Positions 45,481-52,039 of a stretch of 64,000 nt of DNA are shown in pieces (the stretch's first letter is position 1; every line of letters begins with the position of its first letter). The stretch is from Sphingobacterium spiritivorum (GTDB taxonomy: Bacteria; Bacteroidota; Bacteroidia; Sphingobacteriales; Sphingobacteriaceae), in assembly GCF_016724845.1 (NCBI RefSeq), contig NZ_CP068082.1:2914001-2978000 (forward strand), in the 5' to 3' direction. The position numbers and the translations under genes are program-made. The notes under the pieces were generated by a model. The model had not been told where the DNA came from. It saw only the letters and a list, made by a program, of their open reading frames with translations, and ran no database searches.

Positions 45481-46386
45481 TTATGAGTAGATATGGTTTT
45501 TATGCTTCTGTATATACTTTAAAAATGTTTCAGGAAGTCCTGTCAATCCTCCATGCAAATGTGTGATGTAGAAATAACGTTCAATATTCAGATCTGTCAA
45601 TTCTATGATCTGAAGCTGATTAGCATTGAGTTCATTGCTGATCGCATGGATAGAAACAAAAGCCGCAGCCTTACTGTATTTGAGGTATTCTTTGATGCTT
45701 TCGGTAGAAGAGAGTGTAATCTCGATCCTCAGTTTGTGAGTAGCGATCCCTTTCTGACGCAATCTTTCTTCGATAATATCCCTTGTGCCGGAGCCTGTCT
45801 CCCGAATTACCAGTGGGATATTATAAAGGTCATTAAGCCTGAATTCTTTTTTGTTTAATAAATGATTTTGGGTGTTGGTGACCAATACGATCTCATCCTT
45901 AAGAAAAGGTGTGAATTTTAAGGAACGGTTGTCTGTAAGTCCTTCCGTGATTCCGAGATGTATTTCTTTTCGGAGCAGGAGTTCTTCAACTCTTTTAGAA
46001 TTATATTCATATACCTTGATATCGTTCTGCGGGCATGATGCAACGAATTGCGCCAGTATTTTTGGAATGACGTATTGGGAGATAGTCGTACTGATACCTA
46101 TAAATAAACTGCCATTTTCTTTTCCGATGATTTTGTTGATTTCATACGAAGCCTGATTATACTGTTCAAATATTAGTTGAGTATGATGATACAGTATAGA
46201 ACCTGCCTTGGTCAGTATCAGCCGGTTACCAAGCCGTTCAAAAAGAGGAGTGCCTACTGCATTCTCTATTTCCTGAATATTTTTACTTACAGCAGGTTGA
46301 GATATGAATAATTCTGTTGCTGCTTTTGTAAAATTCAAGGTATTAGCAGCTACGTAAAACACTTTAAGTCTATAATCAAATTCCAT
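45481..46386 (-). CDS. LysR family transcriptional regulator (CysL/CysB-like)
   Basis: The 301-residue protein has the LysR helix-turn-helix at its start (LKVFYVAANTLNFTKAATELFISQPAVSKNIQEIE, about residues 6-40) and a periplasmic-binding-like effector domain. A longer frame begins at 46443; the ATG at 46386 (MEFDYRLK) gives the family N-terminus. It is upstream of, and in the same orientation as, the tsdA operon. CysL/CysB-like members respond to sulfur compounds, in keeping with that neighbour. Confidence 0.9.
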   Translation of the reverse strand: MEFDYRLKVFYVAANTLNFTKAATELFISQPAVSKNIQEIENAVGTPLFERLGNRLILTKAGSILYHHTQLIFEQYNQASYEINKIIGKENGSLFIGISTTISQYVIPKILAQFVASCPQNDIKVYEYNSKRVEELLLRKEIHLGITEGLTDNRSLKFTPFLKDEIVLVTNTQNHLLNKKEFRLNDLYNIPLVIRETGSGTRDIIEERLRQKGIATHKLRIEITLSSTESIKEYLKYSKAAAFVSIHAISNELNANQLQIIELTDLNIERYFYITHLHGGLTGLPETFLKYIQKHKNHIYS

Positions 46387-46421
46387 ATATGCAGAGTGAG
46401 CTTTAGCCAAATGAATGAACG

Positions 46422-46429
46422 CAAAGCTA
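46422..46429 (-). promoter_or_regulatory. -7 promoter box for the LysR gene
   Basis: The minus strand reads TAGCTTTG, a TAnnTTTG match 36 bases before the start at 46386. No TTTG is seen 19-20 bases upstream. Confidence 0.45.
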
Positions 46430-46620
46430 TCAAAAATAATCAAAAAATTAAGTACCCCGATAATATTGTTATAATAAAGATAATAAATAGGCTTAGTAGA
46501 GTATTATGGGGAGGACAGATACTTTGTTACAATTATATCTCAGTTAAAAGCAAGCTATGATGTTATATAACACTGATTTTCACATTCATTTAAAAAATAA
46601 TTCTAAAATTATCGTTAATC

Positions 46621-46635
46621 TACGAATATTTCGTA
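46621..46635. promoter_or_regulatory. Palindrome upstream of the BlaI-type gene, candidate operator
   Basis: TACGAA-tat-TTCGTA is a perfect inverted repeat (6+6) 35 bases before the BlaI-like start. BlaI/MecI repressors bind dyads such as TACA-n-TGTA in their own promoter; the sequence differs, but the shape and position fit. Confidence 0.45.
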
Positions 46636-46669
46636 AAATTGTATTGTGTTTAAATCTAAAATCACAGAT

Positions 46670-47035
46670 ATGGAAAAATTAACGATTCAGGAAGAAGAGG
46701 CGATGCTATCTATCTGGCAGCTGAATGGGGGATTCATCAAAGAAGTACTGGACAATATTAAAGGTTCTGTAGTTCCTTATACCACACTGGCTTCGACAAT
46801 CAAAAATCTGGAGCGCAAAGGTTATGTAAAGGCCGTAAAATATGCCAATGCCAAACGTTATGAACCATTGATCACGGAAGAAGAATATAAGAAGCGATTC
46901 ATGAGCGGATTTGTAGGCGATTATTTTAAAAATTCTTACAAAGAGATGGTCAGTTTCTTTGTAAAAGAAGATAAGTTATCCGCTTCCGAGTTAGAAGAGA
47001 TTATGGATATGATCAAGAATAATAAGAGCTCGTAG
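46670..47035 (+). CDS. BlaI/MecI/CopY family transcriptional repressor
   Basis: The 121-residue protein has the family winged helix: MEKLTIQEEEAMLSIWQLNGGFIKEVL (start), VVPYTTLASTIKNLERKGYVK as recognition region, and a C-terminal dimerisation helix. The ATG at 46670 gives the family start; an ATG at 46646 would add eight unlike residues. The stop is two bases before the M56 gene, so the pair forms a BlaI-BlaR1-like operon. It is expected to repress its own operon until cleaved. Confidence 0.9.
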   Translation: MEKLTIQEEEAMLSIWQLNGGFIKEVLDNIKGSVVPYTTLASTIKNLERKGYVKAVKYANAKRYEPLITEEEYKKRFMSGFVGDYFKNSYKEMVSFFVKEDKLSASELEEIMDMIKNNKSS

Positions 47036-47037
47036 CC

Positions 47038-48618
47038 ATGGAAAATCTACTTTATTATAGTATACAGATAAATCTCTTGTTGATCATTGTGTATGTAAGC
47101 TACATCGGATTATTAAAAAATCTGACTTTCTATGCCCTGAACAGAGTATATTTTTTGACGGGTATTATCTTTTCTTTTAGCTATCCCTTTCTGGATATCA
47201 AGAGATGGTTTTCAAAGCCAATCATAGCAATAGGTGAATACCTCACGATCCTCCCGCAGATGACAGAGCCGGCTGTAAAAGAGCTGAGTCTGAATGATAT
47301 CATTATTGCAGTTTTAGTGACCGGAGCGAGCATGCTGCTGATACGTTTTCTTGTGCAGTTAGCAAGCCTTCTACGTATACATATGTACAGCCGGCCTGCA
47401 CAGTGGAGAACATTTATCTTCCGGAATGTGTGGATACCTATTGTGCCTTTTTCATTCCTGAATAAAATCTATGTCAATAAGAGTCTCCATGAAGATTTAG
47501 AACTGGCAGATATCTTCCATCATGAAGAGATTCATGTCAAAGGAAAGCACAGTTTTGATATTTTACTGAGCGAACTGACATTGATCTTGTGCTGGTATAA
47601 TCCGTTTGTCTGGTTGATGCGGAAAGCCATCCGTCAGAATCTGGAATTTCTTACCGATCAGCAGGTCCTGAATAATGGTGCTGACCGTAAGACCTATCAA
47701 TATAGTTTGCTGCATGTTACCAAACAGGGAGCTGCTATTGGCATCAGTAATCAATTTAATTTCAAAACACTAAAGCGAAGAATTATGATGATGAATAAAA
47801 AACGCTCTTCAAAATTGCAATTGAGCAAATATGCGTTCTTATTACCTGTGTTTATTTTTGCAGGCGCAGCTTTAACTGTTAATCAGGCAGAAGCCAGAAT
47901 CGAAAAGATTGTATCTGTGACAAAAGCGACAGCTTTAGACGTTAGCCTTCCGGCACTTAAGCAAGACACGGTAAAAGTGGTAAAAGTTGTCGGAGAAGCC
48001 AATGTGGATAAAACTGTCCGGGATAAAGTCATCATTAATAAAAAGGATACCACCATCAATAAGATTATTATTCGCTCGGCTTCGGCAGGTAAACAACCTA
48101 TGTATGTGGTGAATGGTAAGGAAATTACCAAGGAAGATGCAGATAATATCCGACCGGAGGATATAACAGCTATTAATGTATTGAAAGATGCTTCTGCTAC
48201 ATCTCTTTATGGAACGAAAGGTGAAAACGGAGTCATAATGATAACACTTAAAAACGGCAATTCCGGGGTTATTAATACAGGTAATGCTTCGACTTTTAAG
48301 AAAGATAGTGTGGATAAGTTCGTTAGAGGAAAAGTAACAGGTGTCACGATTTTAAAAAGAAGTGACAATCAGGCTGGAGGAGCTTCTCAATTACAGATCC
48401 GTGGGTTGAAGGAGGGTAAAGACCCGATGGTAATCATTGATAATGAAATTCAGGAAGGCAGTAAGAGTTTAAAGGATCTTGACCCTAATTCCATAGAATC
48501 CATAGAGATTTTAAAAGATGCTGCAGCAACTGTATTGCATGGTAGCAAAGCTGAGAATGGAGTCATTAAGATTACGACCAAAAAGAAGCAAATAGAAGAA
48601 GAGACGGAGAAAAAATAG
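47038..48618 (+). CDS. BlaR1-type M56 metallopeptidase fused to TonB-plug-like repeats
   Basis: The 526-residue protein has several N-terminal membrane helices and the zinc motif HEEIH (His162-Glu163, His166) in FHHEEIHVKGKHSFDILL, then a further helix near residues 268-285. The C-terminal half carries two tandem TonB-plug-like units: YVVNGKEITKEDADNI to ENGVIMITL (about 355-405) and VIIDNEIQEGSKSL to ENGVIKITT (about 462-515). Canonical BlaR1 has a penicillin-binding sensor there instead. It may sense an envelope or TonB-linked signal and cut the BlaI-like repressor. Confidence 0.87.
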   Translation: MENLLYYSIQINLLLIIVYVSYIGLLKNLTFYALNRVYFLTGIIFSFSYPFLDIKRWFSKPIIAIGEYLTILPQMTEPAVKELSLNDIIIAVLVTGASMLLIRFLVQLASLLRIHMYSRPAQWRTFIFRNVWIPIVPFSFLNKIYVNKSLHEDLELADIFHHEEIHVKGKHSFDILLSELTLILCWYNPFVWLMRKAIRQNLEFLTDQQVLNNGADRKTYQYSLLHVTKQGAAIGISNQFNFKTLKRRIMMMNKKRSSKLQLSKYAFLLPVFIFAGAALTVNQAEARIEKIVSVTKATALDVSLPALKQDTVKVVKVVGEANVDKTVRDKVIINKKDTTINKIIIRSASAGKQPMYVVNGKEITKEDADNIRPEDITAINVLKDASATSLYGTKGENGVIMITLKNGNSGVINTGNASTFKKDSVDKFVRGKVTGVTILKRSDNQAGGASQLQIRGLKEGKDPMVIIDNEIQEGSKSLKDLDPNSIESIEILKDAAATVLHGSKAENGVIKITTKKKQIEEETEKK

Positions 48619-48655
48619 GGGTAGGGTAAAACTGCTCCGCTATTGCCATCACATA

Positions 48656-48684
48656 AAAAGACCGGAAATTACTTCCGGTCTTTT
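48656..48684. terminator. Bidirectional terminator between the M56 gene and pth
   Basis: AAAAGACCGGAA (48656-48667) and TTCCGGTCTTTT (48673-48684) form a perfect 12-bp stem around a five-base loop. The A- and T-rich ends of the arms serve the two directions. Confidence 0.9.
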
Positions 48685-48685
48685 C

Positions 48686-49246
48686 TTATTTATTCATATT
48701 GGTCATGGTCAGTTCTATACCAATATTGATAAAACTGTTGACCATCTGTACAGAGCGTTCTATAAGAGCAGGTAATTCCTTCTGCTCATCATTATCAAAT
48801 GGAGCGAGTACATAATCTGCCTGACGCCCCTTTGGAAAGTTGTCACTGATTCCAAAGCGAAGTCTTGGATAGGCCTGTCCCCCGCAAAGTGCTTCTATAG
48901 ATTTTAGCCCGTTATGTCCTGCACTGCTGCCTTTGGGTTTGAGGCGTATAGTACCAAACGGCAGGGCCAGATCATCCACTATAACCAGAAGATTAGCGAT
49001 AGGCACTTTCAATTGCTGCATCCAGAAATTGACTGCTTTACCGCTTAAGTTCATGTAAGTCGTTGGTTTGATAACATACACATTATGGCCTCGCTGCTTA
49101 TACTCTGAATAATATGCATGCTTCAGTGTAGAAAAAGATCCCCCTGCCTGAGCGACCAATTCATCTGCGACCATAAAACCAATATTGTGACGCGTATCCT
49201 CATATTCGCGCCCGATATTTCCCAGCCCTACAATTAAATAATTCAT
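48686..49246 (-). CDS. pth: Peptidyl-tRNA hydrolase
   Basis: The 186-residue cytoplasmic enzyme releases tRNA from stalled peptidyl-tRNA. It has the family motifs IVGLGNIGREYEDTRHNIGFM (N-terminus with the catalytic His), TYMNLSG and DDLALPFGTIRLKPKGSSAGHNGLKS. A longer frame begins at 49270; the ATG at 49246 (MNYLIVGLGN) matches the family. It is third in the conserved prs-rplY-pth order, and has its own -7 box. Confidence 0.96.
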   Translation of the reverse strand: MNYLIVGLGNIGREYEDTRHNIGFMVADELVAQAGGSFSTLKHAYYSEYKQRGHNVYVIKPTTYMNLSGKAVNFWMQQLKVPIANLLVIVDDLALPFGTIRLKPKGSSAGHNGLKSIEALCGGQAYPRLRFGISDNFPKGRQADYVLAPFDNDEQKELPALIERSVQMVNSFINIGIELTMTNMNK

Positions 49247-49267
49247 TTCTTTCTTAAACTTTGTCTG

Positions 49268-49275
49268 CAAAAATA
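49268..49275 (-). promoter_or_regulatory. -7 promoter box for pth
   Basis: The minus strand reads TATTTTTG, a TAnnTTTG match, 21 bases before the pth start. Confidence 0.4.
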
Positions 49276-49356
49276 ATAAAATCCTACTTTGTAAGTGGAT
49301 TTTCTGCTATAAACTATAGGATTCGTGTTGAATAAAGATGAATTCAGACAGTAAAG

Positions 49357-49388
49357 AAAAAGGCATCGGAATTTTCCGATGCCTTTTT
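49357..49388 (-). terminator. Terminator of rplY
   Basis: A 14-bp stem (AAAAAGGCATCGGA with TCCGATGCCTTTTT) and four-base loop follow the rplY stop on the minus strand, ending in a T-run. Confidence 0.92.
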
Positions 49389-49417
49389 GCAATATGGTTG
49401 ATAATCGTGTTTAACGA

Positions 49418-50014
49418 TTATTTTTTACCACCTTTAGCTGCCTTAGCTGCTTCCTGCTCTGCCTGACGCAATGCACGTGACATAACAACTGAAACGATAG
49501 TATCATCAGAGTTGTTTAAGATTTTAGCATCTTTCAACTGAACCTGAGCAACACGTACTGATTTACCTACTTCTAAAGATTCCATAGGAACTTCGATAGA
49601 CTGAGGCAAGTTGTTAGGAGTAGCTTTAACGCGAAGTGTACGCAGTTTTTGAACTAATTTACCCCCCATTTTAACACCTGGAGAAGTACCAGTCAATGTT
49701 ACAGGGATATTTACAGAAACTTCTTTGTCATCACTCAACTCTAAAAAGTCAATGTGAATAACTAAGTCTGTCAAAGGGTGGAATTGAGCGTCTTGAACGA
49801 TTGCTTTAGATTTTTTTCCGTTGATGTCTAATTCTACGAATACAACTTCCGGAGTGTAAAGCACTGGTTTCAAATCAGCTGCGGATACAGATAGGTGTGT
49901 CTGAGTACCACTACCGTAAAGAACTGCAGGTACCTGACCTTCGTAACGCAATTCTTTTGCATCTCTTTTCCCTACGTTCTGTCTTGCAGAACCGCTAATA
50001 GCAATTGATTTCAT
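49418..50014 (-). CDS. rplY: Ribosomal protein bL25, Ctc-type
   Basis: The 198-residue protein is the long Ctc/TL5 form of bL25, which binds 5S rRNA. The N-terminal domain (IAISGSARQNVGKRDAKELR, VPAVLYGSG) is followed by the TL5 domain with VNIPVTLTGTSPGVKMGG. The C-terminus is Ala/Lys-rich (EQEAAKAAKGGKK). It is transcribed from its own promoter between prs and rplY. Confidence 0.96.
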   Translation of the reverse strand: MKSIAISGSARQNVGKRDAKELRYEGQVPAVLYGSGTQTHLSVSAADLKPVLYTPEVVFVELDINGKKSKAIVQDAQFHPLTDLVIHIDFLELSDDKEVSVNIPVTLTGTSPGVKMGGKLVQKLRTLRVKATPNNLPQSIEVPMESLEVGKSVRVAQVQLKDAKILNNSDDTIVSVVMSRALRQAEQEAAKAAKGGKK

Positions 50015-50040
50015 GTTTTAATTTATTAAAATTTGAGGTG

Positions 50041-50072
50041 CAAAGATAGAGATTAAAAAATTAAAAGTCAAA
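50041..50072 (-). promoter_or_regulatory. rplY promoter
   Basis: On the minus strand TATCTTTG (50041-50048) has TTTG (50069-50072) 20 bases upstream, close to the Bacteroidota consensus. It lies 26 bases before the rplY start. Confidence 0.7.
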
Positions 50073-50169
50073 ATTAAAAAATCAAAATCCCTGACCTGCT
50101 GTGTGTCGCAGGAATCTGAAGGTCTGATAATGCTGATAATTTTCTTTCCTGATCTTTGCTACGATATGT

Positions 50170-51126
50170 TTAGTCTACCTGAAAAAGATCAGATATAGAG
50201 CTGTGCTCATTTACATTTTTGATTGCATTGGCAAACAGATCTGCTGTAGATAATACTTTGATCTTGCTGCATGTGCTCATCTTGTCAGCATCCAGTTTGA
50301 TGGTATCAGTTACAATCATTTCTGTCAAAACAGAGTTTTCGATTGTTTCGTAAGCTTTTCCTGAAAGTACAGCATGTGTACATACCGCACGAACAGATTT
50401 GGCTCCGTTTTCCATGATCAGAGCAGCTGCTTTAGATAAAGTTCCTGCTGTATCACAGATGTCATCGATCAGTACCACATCCTGTCCTGTTACATCTCCG
50501 ATGATAGACATAGATTCAATCTCATTAGCACGTTTACGACGTTTGTCACAGATAATAACTTCAGCATTGAAGAATTTAGCAAATGTACGTGCTCGGTACG
50601 AACCACCCATGTCTGGTGATGCAATTGTCAGATTAGGAAGATTCAGTGATTTGATGTAAGGTACAAAGATCACAGATCCGTCAAGGTGATCTACCGGAAT
50701 ATCAAAGAATCCCTGGATCTGTGCAGCATGCAAATCCATTGTCATAATACGGTGTGCTCCTGATGCAGTGATCAGATTGGCGATCATTTTGGCGCCGATA
50801 GCTACACGTGGTTTGTCTTTGCGGTCTTGACGGGCAAATCCGAAATAAGGAACTACTGCAGTAATGTAGTGAGCAGAAGCTCTTTTTGCAGCATCAATCA
50901 TCAACAACAGCTCCAAAAGATTGTCAGTAGGCTGATTGGTAGATTGGATAAGGAAAACATCGCTACCACGTACAGACTCATTGTAGAATGGCTGGATCTC
51001 TCCGTCGCTGAATTTTGATAATGTTTTGTCCCCAAGAGGTTTTCCGTAAGATTTTGCGATTTTTTCTGATAATTCCTGTGTACCGGAACCAGCAAATAAT
51101 TTTACGGTGTTAAATTGCAAAGGCAT
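50170..51126 (-). CDS. prs: Ribose-phosphate pyrophosphokinase
   Basis: The 318-residue cytoplasmic enzyme makes PRPP from ribose-5-phosphate and ATP for nucleotide, His and Trp synthesis. Motifs include GDKTLSKFSDGEI, YFGFARQDRKDKPR, MDLHAAQIQGFFDIPVDHL, SPDMGGSYRARTFAK and the PRPP-binding VVLIDDICDTAGTL. It lies 69 bases downstream of a tRNA-Gln gene on the same strand, with no terminator and no promoter box between, so they appear co-transcribed. Confidence 0.97.
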   Translation of the reverse strand: MPLQFNTVKLFAGSGTQELSEKIAKSYGKPLGDKTLSKFSDGEIQPFYNESVRGSDVFLIQSTNQPTDNLLELLLMIDAAKRASAHYITAVVPYFGFARQDRKDKPRVAIGAKMIANLITASGAHRIMTMDLHAAQIQGFFDIPVDHLDGSVIFVPYIKSLNLPNLTIASPDMGGSYRARTFAKFFNAEVIICDKRRKRANEIESMSIIGDVTGQDVVLIDDICDTAGTLSKAAALIMENGAKSVRAVCTHAVLSGKAYETIENSVLTEMIVTDTIKLDADKMSTCSKIKVLSTADLFANAIKNVNEHSSISDLFQVD

Positions 51127-51195
51127 GGTGAGTGTTTTTGTATAAGGATTAGAATAGAATTTACTTCAATAAATTTCTTTATAATGTACTTAAAG

Positions 51196-51266
51196 TTGTC
51201 CCACCTGGATTCGAACCAAGACAAACAGTACCAAAAACTGTCGTACTACCCTTATACTATAGGACA
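51196..51266 (-). tRNA. tRNA-Gln (anticodon TTG), copy nearest prs
   Basis: The minus strand folds into a 71-base cloverleaf. The acceptor TGTCCTA pairs with TGGGACA (one G-T pair), the anticodon stem ACAGT/ACTGT encloses TTTTGGT with anticodon TTG, and the T-loop is GGTTCGAATCC. CCA is not encoded. It has its own promoter and is followed by prs, not by a terminator. Confidence 0.95.
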
Positions 51267-51297
51267 ATCGTGGCAAAAGCGCTTGCTGATGTTGGGG

Positions 51298-51328
51298 CAA
51301 AGTTATGTAAATGTTTTATAATCGCAAA
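51298..51328 (-). promoter_or_regulatory. Full Bacteroidota promoter for the first tRNA-Gln
   Basis: On the minus strand TTTG (51325-51328) is followed after exactly 19 bases by TAACTTTG (51298-51305), a perfect TTTG-N19-TAnnTTTG. It lies 31 bases before the tRNA. Confidence 0.9.
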
Positions 51329-51436
51329 GATCACATTACGCAAATTTAAAGTATTCCAAAAAATCCTTTAAAAATCAATTTCAGTGACTGTTGAGCGTGT
51401 GAAAATAGGAAGGAGGAAAGGGGATAACGAATAACA

Positions 51437-51472
51437 AAAAAAGAGAACCGTTTTTGCGATTCTCTTTTTTTG
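51437..51472 (-). terminator. Terminator after the second tRNA-Gln
   Basis: AAAAAAAGAGAA and TTCTCTTTTTTT form a 12-bp stem around a 12-base loop. It is one base past the tRNA's 3' end on the minus strand and ends in T's. Confidence 0.8.
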
Positions 51473-51473
51473 T

Positions 51474-51544
51474 TGTCCCACCTGGATTCGAACCAAGACA
51501 AACAGTACCAAAAACTGTCGTACTACCATTATACTATGGGACAA
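51474..51544 (-). tRNA. tRNA-Gln (anticodon TTG), middle copy
   Basis: Same 71-base cloverleaf as the other copies, anticodon TTG. It differs in the acceptor stem (TGTCCCA, restoring a C-G pair instead of G-T) and in one D-loop base. CCA is not encoded. Promoter and terminator are its own. Confidence 0.95.
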
Positions 51545-51574
51545 GCTTATCAGCATAGCTTGCTGATATGTGTC

Positions 51575-51605
51575 AAAGATAGGCAAATGTTTTAAATAAT
51601 CCAAA
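51575..51605 (-). promoter_or_regulatory. Full Bacteroidota promoter for the second tRNA-Gln
   Basis: On the minus strand TTTG (51602-51605), 19 bases, then TATCTTTG (51575-51582): a perfect match, 30 bases before the tRNA. Confidence 0.9.
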
Positions 51606-51654
51606 CTAAACCACATCAAAAAACTGTCTGTCGGAGCTGTAGAGGGGATAAATT

Positions 51655-51690
51655 AAAAAGAGAGAACCGCATTTGCAATTCTCTCTTTTT
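51655..51690 (-). terminator. Terminator after the third tRNA-Gln
   Basis: AAAAAGAGAGAA and TTCTCTCTTTTT pair over 12 bases around a 12-base loop, directly downstream of the tRNA on the minus strand. It closely resembles the terminator of the middle copy. Confidence 0.8.
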
Positions 51691-51694
51691 TGAG

Positions 51695-51765
51695 TTGTCC
51701 CACCTGGATTCGAACCAAGACAAACAGTACCAAAAACTGTCGTACTACCCTTATACTATAGGACA
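51695..51765 (-). tRNA. tRNA-Gln (anticodon TTG), distal copy
   Basis: A 71-base cloverleaf apparently identical to the prs-proximal copy, anticodon TTG, no encoded CCA. It has its own promoter upstream and terminator downstream. Confidence 0.95.
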
Positions 51766-51802
51766 ATCACGTCTTGAAACGTTGTGTTTCATTTTGACGA
51801 TG

Positions 51803-51833
51803 CAAATATACGGGGCTTTTTTATTTCTCCAAA
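51803..51833 (-). promoter_or_regulatory. Full Bacteroidota promoter for the third tRNA-Gln
   Basis: On the minus strand TTTG (51830-51833), 19 bases, then TATATTTG (51803-51810): a perfect consensus, 37 bases before the tRNA. Confidence 0.9.
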
Positions 51834-52039
51834 ACTTTTTTTACGAATTTCTATATCGGGTCTGATTTTCAGTAAAATAATTTATTTCGTTCTTTGGTGA
51901 AGCCCTGATTCAGGCATGTGCGGTGACTAATATAGGCTCCTGAAATTGAAATTTTGTGTTAAAAAAGCATAATATTGTTCCTAAGTCCGTTTGTATTCCT
52001 TATTTTCGGAGCGTATTATCAAAATACCAGCATAAATTT

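Noticed and set aside
51196..51765. Repeated 71-base blocks as a CRISPR array or mobile repeat
   Set aside because: Each block folds as a tRNA-Gln with its own promoter. Spacing and content do not fit a CRISPR array.
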